This document shows positions 53,031 through 64,000 of a stretch of 64,000 bases of DNA, one piece after another (the first letter of the stretch is position 1; each line of letters starts with the position of its first letter). The position numbers were made by a program, and so were the translations under genes. Under the pieces are notes generated by a model. It did no database searches. It saw only the letters and a program-made list of their open reading frames with translations, and was not told where the DNA came from. Origin of the DNA: Apoderus coryli (lineage: Eukaryota > Arthropoda > Insecta > Coleoptera > Attelabidae); contig OU452216.1 in assembly GCA_911728435.2 (NCBI GenBank), positions 7,142,342 through 7,206,341 of the forward strand, in the 5' to 3' direction.

Positions 53031-55256
53031 GCGGTATAATTTCATTACTTTTAATCATTTGACAATATCCAATCATTCCAATGAAAAAAGAAATAAAACA
53101 AACCCAACAGTATAGAAAACAAATGAAACTCTCAACGTTATCGTGTTCTTCCTGGAAACGAAACAATTTCTCTCTCTCCGCACATAGCCAACATAATCGG
53201 ATTTTCGATTTAATGGACAACGCTCCAAAAATCTCCCCTAGCTCTCCTCACCCACCCCCCGGGGGGGAGTGTTTTCCCACCACCCGTTTTTCACCCATTA
53301 TAAATCATGAACAGCTTTCTCGAATGAGTTGTTTGCTAGAAAATCCTTTTCTCGTTGGAAAATGAGCTGAATTTAATTCCTGCAAGCAGATTTGAGACTA
53401 TTCTGTTTCTAGGGGTTTGCCTTGATTATAAACTATCTTATTTCCCTTGTTATTTTGTTTCTTATTCTCCTCTCAGCTCTTCGCTATCATAAAAATAAAA
53501 CTTTTAAAAGTAAAACCCAATATACATGTAAGTACACGATTCCGAACTGAAGAAGAGTCAAAATCGATCAATTTTTTTCCAAAAAGAGATAAGATAATAA
53601 TTATTGGAGCTATGCTTAGGTTCCAGAACAGTTTTTCTATGAGAATTCCTGGTCCCGACTGGCGCCTCGCCTTTCACAGTCCAACTGGTATCAAAAAGCC
53701 ACTGCAACTCACCCTTATTTAGACGACTCGACTTTAAAAATGAGAAGAAGGAAATAATGTATAGAAAACGAAAATTTCTAATGGTGAAGTGGGTATCTAT
53801 GGGCTGCGATGGTCCCGTGAAATTAATGGTCTGGAATAAATCGAGTGAAAAAGCACTGGGAAAATGAATGTTGCTGATGCGTAGTGGGGACAGGAAGTCA
53901 GTGTCGTACATTTTCCAATAAAAGCGTATAAACCTCAGAAAACATACCCCCTTGTCAAAAAAAAAATCAGAAACTACAGACTGTCTAATGTTAATTGGAT
54001 ACGAGAGGGGAATTAATTCTAATTAAGATTTGGGGATGCAGAGCCAGTGTAGTTTATCTAAATTACAAGATATTTTCACCATATAACATGAGAGAGTATG
54101 CATAGCATGCGATAAAGGATGACAAGTCATCGTTCAAAGTTTCGATTTATAAGGGTAGCAGAGATCGTTTGGAAAGGCATTAGGCGACTATACACCATGT
54201 CCTGAAAGTTATTTCTCAGAAATAGGACTATTAGAAACAAAAATACAGGGAATTTCAAATTTGGGGACGACTAAGGGAATCTCGAACAGTTTCAATTAAA
54301 TTAAATATACAGGGTGCACCAGTTCTTTGCTAAACTCCTCAGGGTTATCTTTTACATGTATATCGTTAAAGGAGTTACAGGGCGTGAGTTTTTAAATGTA
54401 TTTAGAGCCAATTAACCATGGTCAACATCTACAGGACACAATGCACGTCACTGGAAAAGTTCGTTCTCACCGAACTAGACGAAAATAAAAATGAAACAGA
54501 AATAATAATAATAACAAAACAAAATATGTGTATATGTATATACCATCATCACCGTATTGTACATGTAGTTTAATTAAGGTTATAAATTAAATTCAGGCAA
54601 CAAAAAAACATTTGGTTTCAGCTGTATATTGTTGTATTATTATTTTTTTTTTTTGGGAAGTGCAATTAGTTTAAATTTTAATTGTTTTAATTATGAGCTT
54701 CCTCTGTATGACACAGAGAAATAAAATAGTGAAACACAACGGGCTTTCAAAGAATTAACCCACCCTGTATATATAAAAAAGTACTATAGAGTGAAGTACG
54801 CCGAGTGTATTTATATTAAAATGAAACTCGAACAGGTAGAGCAAGTATTTCAGTGAAAATCGCGTTCATTTCATCTATTCAGAAAGAGGAGCGCTCTATA
54901 TTATTATGACACGCATATTCTACAGTATAAATCTCTCTTTCCAAGCGAAGAAGTGTTTAAAATTCTTTAGGAATATTGAATTAAATGAAAAATGAATGAA
55001 TACCTATTATGAATGTTAAGGCATTTAATTAAAATTTGCATTTCTACTGGTTAACAGCCCTTATAATGTGCATAACACCTTTGTGAGCTTTAATTTTTGA
55101 CGAAAACAAAATATCCCCACCACTAACATCTTCTTGATTTTTTTATTAATTTTTTGAAAAAATAGTCAAGAGAATCCTACAAATTTATGATGATTTATTT
55201 TCGTGGAAATTCGACTTTTATTTCGAAATTGGAGAGACTTACCCTTGTAAGGGGAG
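53031..55256. other. Unassigned DNA
   Basis: No gene recognised. TACAGGGTGCACC at 54312 and CACCCTGTATATA at 54762 are element tips about 450 bases apart and might bound one element. A 117-codon minus frame at 53558-53911 has no support. Confidence 0.4.
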
Positions 55257-56917
55257 ATTTTAGTAGAAATGTAAGGTTTTGACTACCTTTGAGGGTCCAT
55301 ACTGCTCTAAATATTAGTGCCACCCCCCACATTATATATATATTTGGAATCAGCGCATCAAAATCTATAATCGTACAAGTTTCAGGAAAATCTATTTTCC
55401 ATCCAAAATCTTCAATTTTTTCATATGCCTTGAAATTTTTTCAATTTTCTTCAAAAAATTTTTGTTTCGCGATTTCAACCAAACTCACTATGTTTGTTCA
55501 TATGAACATATTGATGGAGAATATGTGTGTTTTTGTTGAGAAAATGTTCTTAGTGTAGCAGGAATTAGCTCCGCAGTATATTCTCACAGGACTATATGCA
55601 GACCCTTACTTGATGACCTACCCTGGGGTAACCAGAAGCCCTCTCGATTTCTTATATACCCTGATAAATTCAGAATAGATGTCCGATCGACATATCTAAA
55701 GCTCAGATGTACAGCAGGATTGGTTATTTTTTTATGATTGTTCAAAGTGAGATTTTAGTACAAATGTATGGTTTTGACTACATTTGAGGGTCCATACTGC
55801 TCGAAATATTATTGCCACCCCCCACATTATATATATATTTGGAATCAGCTCATCAAACTTTATAATCGTACAAGTTTTCAGGAAAATCTATTTTCCATCC
55901 AAAATCTTCAATTTTTCCATAACCAGAAGCCCTCTCGATTTCTTATATAACCTGGTAGATTCAGAATAGATGTCCGATCGACATATCTAAAGCTCAGATG
56001 CACAGTAGGATTAGTTATTTTTTTATGATTTTTCAAAGTGAGATTTTAGTACAAATGTATGGTTTTGACTACCTTTGAGGGTCCATACTGCTCTAAATAT
56101 TAGTGCCACCCCCCACATTATATATATATATATATATATATATTTGGAATCAGCTCATCAAACTCTATAATAATAATAATAATATTTATTCACCACCAAT
56201 AATCTTTTACAAAATAATAATAAAGTATAAATACTATAATCGTACAAGTTTTCAGAAAAATCTATTTTCCATCCAAAATCTTCAATTTTTCCATACATAT
56301 GCCTTGAAATTTTTTCAATTTTCTTCAAAAAATGTTTATTTCTCGAGTTCAACCAAACTCACTATGTTTGTCCATATGAACATATTGATGGAGAATAAGT
56401 GTTTTTTTTGTTGAGAAAATATTCTCAGTGTAGCAGGAATAAGCTCCCCAGTATATTCTCACAGGACTATATGCAGACCCTTACTTGATGACCTACCCTG
56501 GGGTAACCAGAAGCCCTCTCGATTTCTTATATAACCTGGTAGATTCAGAATAGATGTCCGATGGACATATCCAAAGCTCAGGTGTACAGCAGGATTGGTT
56601 ATTTTTTTATGATTTTTCAAAGTGAAATTTTAGTACAAATGTATGGTTTTGACTACCTTTGAGGGTCCATACTGCTCTAAATATTAGTGCCACCCCCCAC
56701 ATTATATATATATTTCGAATCAGCTCATCAAGCTCTATAATCGTACAAGTTTTCAGGAATATCTATTTTCCATCAAAAATCTTCAATTTTTCAATTTTCT
56801 TAAAAAAATTTTTGTTTCGCGATTGCAACCAAACTCACTATGTTTGTGCATATGAACATATTGATGGAGAATAAGTGTATTGTAGAGAAAATATTTTCAG
56901 TGTAGCAGGAATTAGCT
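55257..56917 (+). repeat. 495-bp satellite, array 1 (about 3.5 copies)
   Basis: Unit heads (AGATTTTAGTAxAAATGTA) lie at about 55257, 55752, 56042 and 56632. Units carry GTGCCACCCCCCACATTATAT, AATCAGCxCATCAAA, CATATTGATGGAGAAT and GACCTACCCTGGGGTAACC. The second copy lacks about 200 bp and the third carries a small insertion. Confidence 0.92.
56170..56236 (-). mobile_element. ~65-bp LINE tail insertion inside the satellite
   Basis: (TAA)n followed by TATTTATTCACCACC and ending AAATAC interrupts one satellite unit. On the minus strand it ends AATAAATATTATTATTATTA (interrupted form), a poly(TAA) LINE 3' tail. CTATAA flanks both sides, a possible target-site duplication. It is an extreme 5' truncation. 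Confidence 0.55.
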
Positions 56918-57350
56918 TTAACAATTATTGTATAAAATTTTAATGAAAAAAGGATTATGTTATCAACATTTTCCTTTTAATATTGTGTTGGTTGTGTGTA
57001 TCAAAATTTAATTTATTAAAAAGCAACTCAAAAAAAAAAAAAACATTTTTATTAAAATTCAGATTTTTTTAAATTATGTAAACGGCTTGGTATATCGATG
57101 TCAGAGGAAAAGTGCTATGCAAAGAACAACGTTCACGCTTCCTGGCATGGACGATAATTAAAAAAAAAAAAAATCCTGCATTATATTTTGCTTACACTTT
57201 CCAAAAAATAAACAAACAAAACTGAACAGCTTATCCTTTAATAATAAACGCTCAAAAATAAGGTCAAAGAAAATTTATGTTTATATCAATTTTTCTTTTA
57301 TGGTATTTTTTGAACCGTTAGACTGTTGGCTTTTTAATAGCCAGATAATA
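56918..57350. other. Unassigned AT-rich DNA
   Basis: No gene or repeat recognised beyond homopolymer runs. Confidence 0.4.
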
Positions 57351-57414
57351 TACAGGGTGTGTCATTTGAAAAAATCAATATTTTTATGGTTTTGCAAAAT
57401 GTCATCACCCTGTA
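57351..57414. mobile_element. 64-bp TACAGGGTG-family mini element
   Basis: Bounded by TACAGGGTGTGTC and GTCATCACCCTGTA, forming inverted tips of at least 9 bp, with TA on each side. Similar in size and layout to 28644-28709. Confidence 0.6.
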
Positions 57415-58572
57415 TAATGGGTAGCTTTTCGAACCAATGTGTAATGCCCCTGGCTCAAACTCTATATAGCCTTCCTGTTTCACATGAAATATGAATTTAA
57501 TGCGAATATGCGGTTTAAAATCAGAAAAGCAACCGTGAAACTCAGCGGAGCACTTTGCCGCTAATGACTTTAGCGCATTTAGCTAATAAAGGGTGAAAAG
57601 TTAGTTTGAGGCAGCTTGAAACGCAGTCAACAATTATCGTATCGCATTATTGTGGAAAATCAATCGCCTACAAGGGATCCAGCATTGATACAAATCAAAT
57701 AGGGAAGAAAGTGATATAAGCATCTGAACTGTTTCTGGTAGTGGTCTACGAGAGAAGGTACAGGATTCATCTCAGAAAAATAATGCAAAGTTTGCTCTAA
57801 CTCAAAAAATACCCAAAAAGATATAAGATAAGTGCCTTCAATATCATCTTCTACTTTGTCAATACAATGATGATGATGATGATGATAGTTTGACCTCCAG
57901 TAATACTTTCGTCTCATTCATTAACTTCACTTTTTATCCAAGAAATTTATTTACAAAATCCAATAATTTACATGCCTTATTACCAGCTAACTTTCCAGCA
58001 CATTGAACTTACATCTTGACCCTTAAGCCTGCACTCAACTAAGTATAGTAAATTGCTCTTTAAAGCGTGCTACACATTCCTTCTAATTTGAAATATTAAT
58101 CTTAATGATACGTAAGTAACTTTACAGAATTGAGATTAAACATTACTTTTTATTCATTCAAATAATGTCGTCTGGTTTTGTTTGAATATAATTTTTATTA
58201 ATAAATAAAATAAGGTTGTTCATTGGCAACTGAAACAAACAATAATGTTTATAATAGGATAAAAAAAAAAGTGATGATCTTATTCCCATCCATATCAAAT
58301 AACACCATCAAAGAAATAATATTCCAAATGATACATAAATATTTGAGAGAGAACGATTACGTTATTTATTATTCTTGTGATTCTCAGCAGCAGATCATCT
58401 GATGATGATTGCTTTAATAATAATAAACAAACATTAAAGCCTCTTGTGAAAATAATTAAAAGATAGATTGAATTTTTTTTAATGTTTATTATACCTACTT
58501 TAGTGTTATTATGTGTTGATTTTTATTATTTTATTTATTTTTGAGCGATTCGGATATTGTACTAATTAAAAT
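57415..58572. other. Unassigned DNA
   Basis: Contains an (ATG)n microsatellite near 57868-57887. No gene recognised. Confidence 0.4.
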
Positions 58573-60706
58573 TTGTAGGTTGTGCATTAAAATAGCTAAA
58601 GTTTGTATAAGCATTCAAAAAGGCCAGTTTCGCTTTGCTCCCTGAAGTCGACGGATTGGGATAAATTTTTTTGTTCCAATCATGTTGATTTTTTGTCATC
58701 TTACCTGTTGGGTATTTTCCGACAAAATATGAATACATATTTTCCGATCAAGAAACATCAGAATCGTAGAACGCCAGTTAACTGGTTTACATGGGAGCTT
58801 CGAGAGAAAAGGGACAAGTTCATGGCCATTAAGATAGTTTGTGAGTCAACGGGCGACGCTTCTCATCGGACCCTGTATAACTCGTTGCATGCAAATTATA
58901 GGAAGACTATTGTTGAAGATGGCCTACGAGAGATATATAGCTAGCTCCACTAATAAACCACGTGATATCTGGATAATTATTAATAGTGAAAGAAACTTTT
59001 GTACAATGCCAGTTAGTACTCGGCTTACACCTTCCGAGTTTAATAGTTTTTTTTTTTGTATCTGTTGCTAATAAAATTACTGAGGCCATGTCTGTGGATC
59101 TTGATGAGCAGGTGCATATGTTAAGTCGGATACCGATGCAGCCTAACTCCTTTTTTATGTTGCCTGTCTCGGAGTTTGAGGTCCTGGAGACCGTTCGCCA
59201 CTTAAAAAACTCGAGCAGTGTTGATATGTTTGACTGCAGCAGTTTCTTTGTGAAGGAATATGCACAGATCTTTAGTGCATATCTTCAATTTATGTTTGTG
59301 CGGCGGCATTTTCCCTGAGCCATTCAAGTTGACTAGAGTTATCCCTGTATTTAAAAAGGGTAACATTGATAATGCTTCTGATTACCGACCGATTTCTATA
59401 GTTTCTATATTTGGAAAAAATTTTAAGATTATATTAAAACAAAATCTAACTTCTTTTTTGGAAGCGACTAACCTTTTGTGTCCTGGACAGTTTGGTTTCA
59501 GGGGTGGTCGGTCGACAGTTCAGGCGGTGGCTCGTGTGGTGTCTGACATAGTCGAGGTCCTGGAGAGATGTGAATCTATTAATCTCACCTTATGTGATCT
59601 GAGCAAGGTCTTTGACTGTGTGTCTCATGAAGTTCTTCTGACCAAGCTTTCTCGATATGGTGTGCGGGGACTCGCGTTGCAGCTGCTGCGAGGCAGAGGA
59701 CAGACAGTGGCTCTTCGGTCGGAGCTGTCTGAGGTGAGGGTATTAACGAGTGGAGTGCCCCAGGGCTCTGTGTTGGGTCCATTGCTCTTTGTCGTTTATA
59801 TTAACGACCTATATAGTTATTTGAATCCTGGAAGGGTCACTTTTTATGCTGATGATACCTCTTTGGTGTGTTATGGGAGCAGTGTTTCACAGCTCGAAGG
59901 TCGTGCGGGGCACCTTGAGGGAATTGCGAATGGCTGGTTCACTAGTAATCTGCTGAAACTAAATATTGATAAGACCCAGAGACTTACATTTCCTAGTGCT
60001 AGTGGTCATGCTCGGGGACGAACAGCCAACTTATTGGAGATTATTGTTGATGATGCGCTTTGCTGGGCGTTGCACGTTGATTTAAGTTGTCTTCTAGTAT
60101 TTACGTTATTAGGAGGCTCAGACATTGTCTGAGTCAGCAAGCTCTGAGAACTGTTTATTTCTCACTGTTCCATTCTCATATTTCTTATGGAGTGAGTCTC
60201 TGGGGTAACTCGTCATCGGCTATGCAAATATTTAGAGTGCAAAAAAAGGTGGTTCGCATTCTGGCAAATCCTGGATATATGAAGCATTGCAAGCCCATTT
60301 TCAAATCTCTCAATATAATGCCTCTCCCGTCTTTATATATATATTATCAACTGCTTGAGATTCACAGATGTAAGCCCGATTTGTGTATTAACTCAACTTG
60401 TCATGAGTATGGTACGAGATCTGCGGACTTGGTACGGGCTCGGCGATGGAGATTGTCTAAGTCTGCAAAGAATTCCCTACAGATTCGGTTGTATAATGCA
60501 CTTCCTCGTAGGGTCCGGGAGTACAGTTCAGAAATGTTCAAAAGAACTATAAAATCATACTTGCTCAAGCATGCTTTTTATTCTGTGGAAGAATATTCCC
60601 AGGAAGTTGTACATTTTAGCAATTAGTCGCTTTTAATTTGTTTGTATTTTGACGTACTGCAATTGTTTTATACAAAACGTAGTCAATAAAGATTATTTAT
60701 TTATAG
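58573..60706 (+). pseudogene. LINE ORF2 (CR1/jockey type) with at least four frameshifts
   Basis: 5'-truncated before the endonuclease domain. In order, in changing frames: PVNWFTWELREKRDKF and RDIWIIINS (linker region), FVKEYAQIFS, VIPVFKKGN and DYRPISIVS, GQFGFRGGRSTVQA, LCDLSKVFDCVSHEVLL, SGVPQGSVLGPLLF, FYADDTSLV (YADD at 59845-59856), then YGVSLWGNSS and a C terminus LPRRVREYSSEMFKRTI. Frames change near 58940, 59050 (a T run), 59300 and 60085. In the first aspartate motif the usual KAFD is KVFD, with the aspartate kept. The 3' end at about 60706 has AATAAAG and an ATTTATTTA tail. Confidence 0.88.
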
Positions 60707-62280
60707 TGAAGTCGTGAGGAAAGGCCACGATGAAAACCGGAATACTTACAGGTGTTGAAAATGAAAGTAGACTATCGGATGCCAGATCGTTTATTCCAGA
60801 TTTTACACTATTGGCTCTTTAAAATTGGTGTTTTTTGAGTTGTGTGAAATGGAAGAAACCAACCCCTGTATAATAGCCAACAATAATAATGGCAAACCAA
60901 TTTGGCGTAATATAATCATGTCATATGATTATTAAAATATTGAAATCAGTGGGAGAACAGTTGAAATTAGCTTGTAATTAACATTTTCACAAATTTTCAC
61001 TATATGAATTCATTGAAATCGTAGAGATGCAATGCAAACGATAATAATAACAGTTATATTGGAATAATAAATAATATAATATCATCCAGTTTCAGCATAT
61101 TATTATTGATATTTAATTACTAGTCGAGGGGTATGATTTTGAACAAATTTTTGTTGAACAAATTTATGCAGTATATTCAATTATTGAGGGATTTTACAGT
61201 AGTGTGAGTTTTCCACATACGACTTAGCTTAAAGTCAGATTTTCAGGCATTAAAATCCTTAAGAGCCACTCCTAAAGTTACTAAACCTAATACAGATTAA
61301 GGAAATGAAAGATTTCAAGAAAGGCCTAATAAAGATCCAACATTATATCATGAAATATTATTTTGAAAAATAAAATGCAATGTGTGCCTTTCCCAGTTGC
61401 GAAACTATATTTTTTTGTATAGAAAAATAAAAATTAAATTAATTTGCAAATGCATAGAAGCATATTCATATTGTTTTTCATTTGCATGTATTTTTGATGA
61501 AAGCATTTCGCAATTTCATTTGTATCCCGCGTCATTTACAGGAACAGAACAACATTTAAATGAACAGAGGAAAGTTATAACAACCAATTTAGTTTCAGGG
61601 TTTTTGTTATTTATATTTTTAATACAGGAAGAGGAGCTCTATGATTTTTTACCCTGTAAATACGTATAGTAAGTGTATCATCCTGTATTTTAAACCAAAT
61701 ACGTCTCCATTAGGTTATAGCAACTATATAACTTCCCCATAGTCGTATTTAGCCAGAAGGGAAAAAAATATCTCCTAAATGTTGAAGCTAATGCTGTTTC
61801 CTTGTACTGTCTCATTACCGCAAAATGACAAAAACAGTATGATAGGGCTTTATATTCCATATGGACAAACGCACGACAGTTCCTATAGTAGAGTTGATTG
61901 GCATCCTTCCTTTATGTTTGTTATTAGATTGATTATTGTTGTATATAGCGATAGGGATATAAAATTGAGGGGTGTGATTTGATTATTGTACTATGCGGAA
62001 CGTGCCACTTTATTACATGTCACATTTAATTTAAGTTAAGTAAATATCTTCAATTTTGCGAAACGCATGTATGAAGAAGCATTTTGTGATGTAGAACATT
62101 TTTTTTTCAATGGTACCATTGCATTGGCATTTGTGCGGAATGTAAATTGAATATTTTTGAAGAAAAAAATGACACGCCACTGTTTTTCCTTAAAATAAAA
62201 ATTATTTTTGGATTCACAATTCATTTCTCAGCAAATTGGGTTTCTTGTTTTTTCATCGTCCTGTGCGTCGGACGAAGATA
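60707..62280. other. Unassigned DNA
   Basis: No gene or repeat recognised. Short open frames have no domain support. Confidence 0.4.
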
Positions 62281-62491
62281 AAACAAGAAACCGCCCCGAC
62301 GACTTCATCAACCTCAAGAGTACTGACATACAATGGCAGAACGTTGCAAAGTACCTGGGGGTAACTTTGGACAGATCCCTGTCATGGAGACCGCACATCG
62401 AGAAGAGCATCGCGAATGCCAAAGACATCATTTCGAAGCTCTACCCGATGATCTGCAGAAGGAGCAAGATGTCCTTGCAGGTCAAGCTCTA
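62281..62491 (+). pseudogene. Jockey-type LINE fragment, left part
   Basis: The frame DDFINLKSTDIQWQNVAKY, LGVTLDRSLSWRPHIE, SIANAKDIISKLYPMICRR and QVKL is the RT thumb region of a jockey-clade LINE. It is cut after QVKL, where the 495-bp satellite begins. Bases 62362-62491 recur at 63587-63709. Confidence 0.8.
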
Positions 62492-63586
62492 AACCAAGCA
62501 GGAATTAGTTCCGTAGTATATTCTCACAGGGCTATATGCAGACCCTTAGTTCATGACCTACCCTGGGGTTACCAGAACCCCTCTCAATTTCTTATATACC
62601 CTGATAAATTCAGAATAGATGTCCGATCGACATATCCAAAGCTCAGGTGTGCAGCAGGATTGGTTATTTTTTTATGATTTTCCAAAGTGAGATTTTAGTA
62701 CAAATGTATGGTTTTGAGTACCTTTGAGGGTCCATACTGCTCTAAATATTCGTGCCACCCCCCACATTATATATATATTTGGAATCAGTGTATCAAACTA
62801 TATAATCGTACAAAATTTCAGGAAAATCTATTTTTCATCCAAAATCTCCAATTTTTCTATACCCTTGAAATTTTTTCAATTTTCTTCAAAAATCTTTGTT
62901 TCTCGATTTCAACCAAACTCACTATGTATGTTCATATGACCATATTGATGGAGAATAAGTGTTTTTTTGTTGAGAAAATATTCTCAGTGTAGCAGGAATT
63001 AGCTCCTCAGTATATTCTCACAGGACTATCTGCAGACCCTTACTTGATGACCTACCCTGGGGTTACCAGAACCCCTCTCAATTTCTTATATACCCTGATA
63101 AATTCAGAATAGATGTCCGATCGACATATCCAAAGCTCAGGTGTGCAGCAGGATTGGTTTTTTTTTTATGATTTTCCAAAGTGAGATTTTAGTACAAATG
63201 TATGGTTTTGAGGGTCCATACTGCTCTAAATATTCGTGCCACCCCCCACATTATATATATATTTGGAATCAGCGCATCAAAATCTATAATCGTACAAGTT
63301 TTCAGGAAAATCTATTTTCCATCCAAAATCTCCAATTTTTCCATACATAAATTTTTTCAATTTTCTTCAAAAAATTTTTGTTTCTCGATTTCAACGAAAC
63401 GCACTATGTTTGTTCATATGAACATATTGATGGAGAATAAGTGTTTTTTGTTGAGAAAATATTCTCAGTGTAGCAGGAATTAGCTCCCCAGTATATTCTC
63501 ACAGGGTTATATGCAGACCCTTACTTAATGACCTACCCTGGGGTTACCAGAACCCCTCTCGATTTCTTATATACCTTAATAAACTT
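62492..63586 (+). repeat. 495-bp satellite, array 2 (~2.2 copies)
   Basis: The same unit as 55257-56917, same orientation, with heads at about 62692 and 63186 (494 apart). It sits between two copies of the same LINE segment. Confidence 0.9.
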
Positions 63587-64000
63587 TGGACAGATCCCTG
63601 TCATGGAGACCGCACATCGAGAAGAGCATCGCGAATGCCAAATACATCATTTCGAAGCTCTACCCGATGATCTGCAGAAAGAGCAAGATGCCTTTGCAGG
63701 TCAAGCTCCAAACGGTTAAGGCAGTCGTGCGACCTGCCTTGACCTATGCCAGTTCAGCATGGGGATACTCGGCACCATCGTACCTGAAACGATTAGAGGC
63801 CACGGACAACAAGGCGAGAAGGATGGCAGTGGGTTGTGTCAAACGCACAGATCCGAAGGGACCTCAAACTCGACGCCCTTAGGGACGTCATGAGGTCGAG
63901 AGCCCAGAAGGTCTTTGCAATGGCAGAGACCCATGCAAACCCACTGATTCGCGAAGCAGTCAACTACAACGTAGAAGACGGTACCAGGCGGTCAACTCTG
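63587..64000 (+). pseudogene. Jockey-type LINE fragment, right part, runs off the window
   Basis: Resumes at LDRSLSWRPHIEKSI, repeating the last 125 bases of the left part with a few differences, then continues normally: LQTVKAVVRPALTYASSAWG, LKRLEATDNKARRMAV and, after a frameshift near 63845, RRDLKLDALRDVMRSRAQKV and ANPLIREAVNYNVEDGTRR. The continuation lies beyond 64000. Confidence 0.82.

Noticed and set aside
53704..53911. A minus-strand frame with a phase 1 donor (AAGG|GTGAGT) as Fas2 exon 1
   Set aside because: Phase and strand fit, but the peptide has no proper signal sequence near its start (a long polar N terminus precedes the hydrophobic run) and it is 30 kb away without other support.
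57868..57887. Histidine run in a minus-strand frame
   Set aside because: It is a translated (ATG)n microsatellite.

Overview
The window looks like insect chromosomal DNA: it is very AT-rich, has spliced genes with GT-AG introns, no operons, mariner and non-LTR retrotransposon remnants, and the AT-rich tandem repeats common in large beetle or bug genomes. I cannot settle the order of insect.

The one gene I can name is Fasciclin 2 (Fas2), an NCAM-type neural cell-adhesion receptor on the minus strand. Thirteen coding exons can be placed to the base between 9584 and 23468. All twelve introns are GT-AG and every reading-frame phase matches. Together the exons encode 847 residues: five Ig domains, two fibronectin III domains, a transmembrane helix, a cytoplasmic tail with a phase-neutral 24-residue cassette, and a C-terminal SAV PDZ ligand. 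The signal-peptide exon was not found and is probably upstream (higher coordinates, perhaps beyond the window). The exons from 17728 to 23468 are compact, but several introns are swollen by tandem repeats. A second minus-strand gene starts downstream of Fas2: a clean signal-peptide exon (3249-3359) with a TATA box. Its other exons lie to the left and it is not recognised.

The rest is repeat and transposon sequence. Left part (1-9580): a perfect 32-bp hairpin, a mariner with an inverted copy of its own 3' end, an inverted-repeat element, AG-rich tracts and the first arrays of a CATGGTCCTTCGAGCC minisatellite. Fas2 introns (9700-23300): a 95-bp hairpin-rich tandem repeat at three sites, palindromic elements with a hammerhead-like core, T-rich inverted repeats, more of the CATGGTCC minisatellite and a GTCAAGTG minisatellite. 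Region 23.5-34 kb: mostly unassigned DNA, a 321-bp tandem repeat headed by a palindrome, and two LINE remnants. Region 34.3-39.6 kb: a 160-163 bp satellite in two arrays of opposite orientation around about 1.4 kb of other DNA. Region 41-52 kb: LINE and DDE-transposase remnants and a 236-bp tandem repeat. Region 52-64 kb: a 260-300 bp repeat, a 495-bp satellite in two arrays, and two more LINEs, one split by the satellite.

Every LINE and transposase here is truncated or frameshifted; none looks autonomous. Short elements bounded by TACAGGGTG...CACCCTGTA are scattered throughout. I see no rRNA, tRNA, CRISPR or virus-like gene cluster. The observations most worth following are the hammerhead-like palindromes and the satellite nested in one of them, the inverted satellite arms at 34-39.6 kb, the possible GPI-anchored Fas2 isoform made by intron read-through, and the shared minisatellite that invades Fas2 introns with two period lengths.
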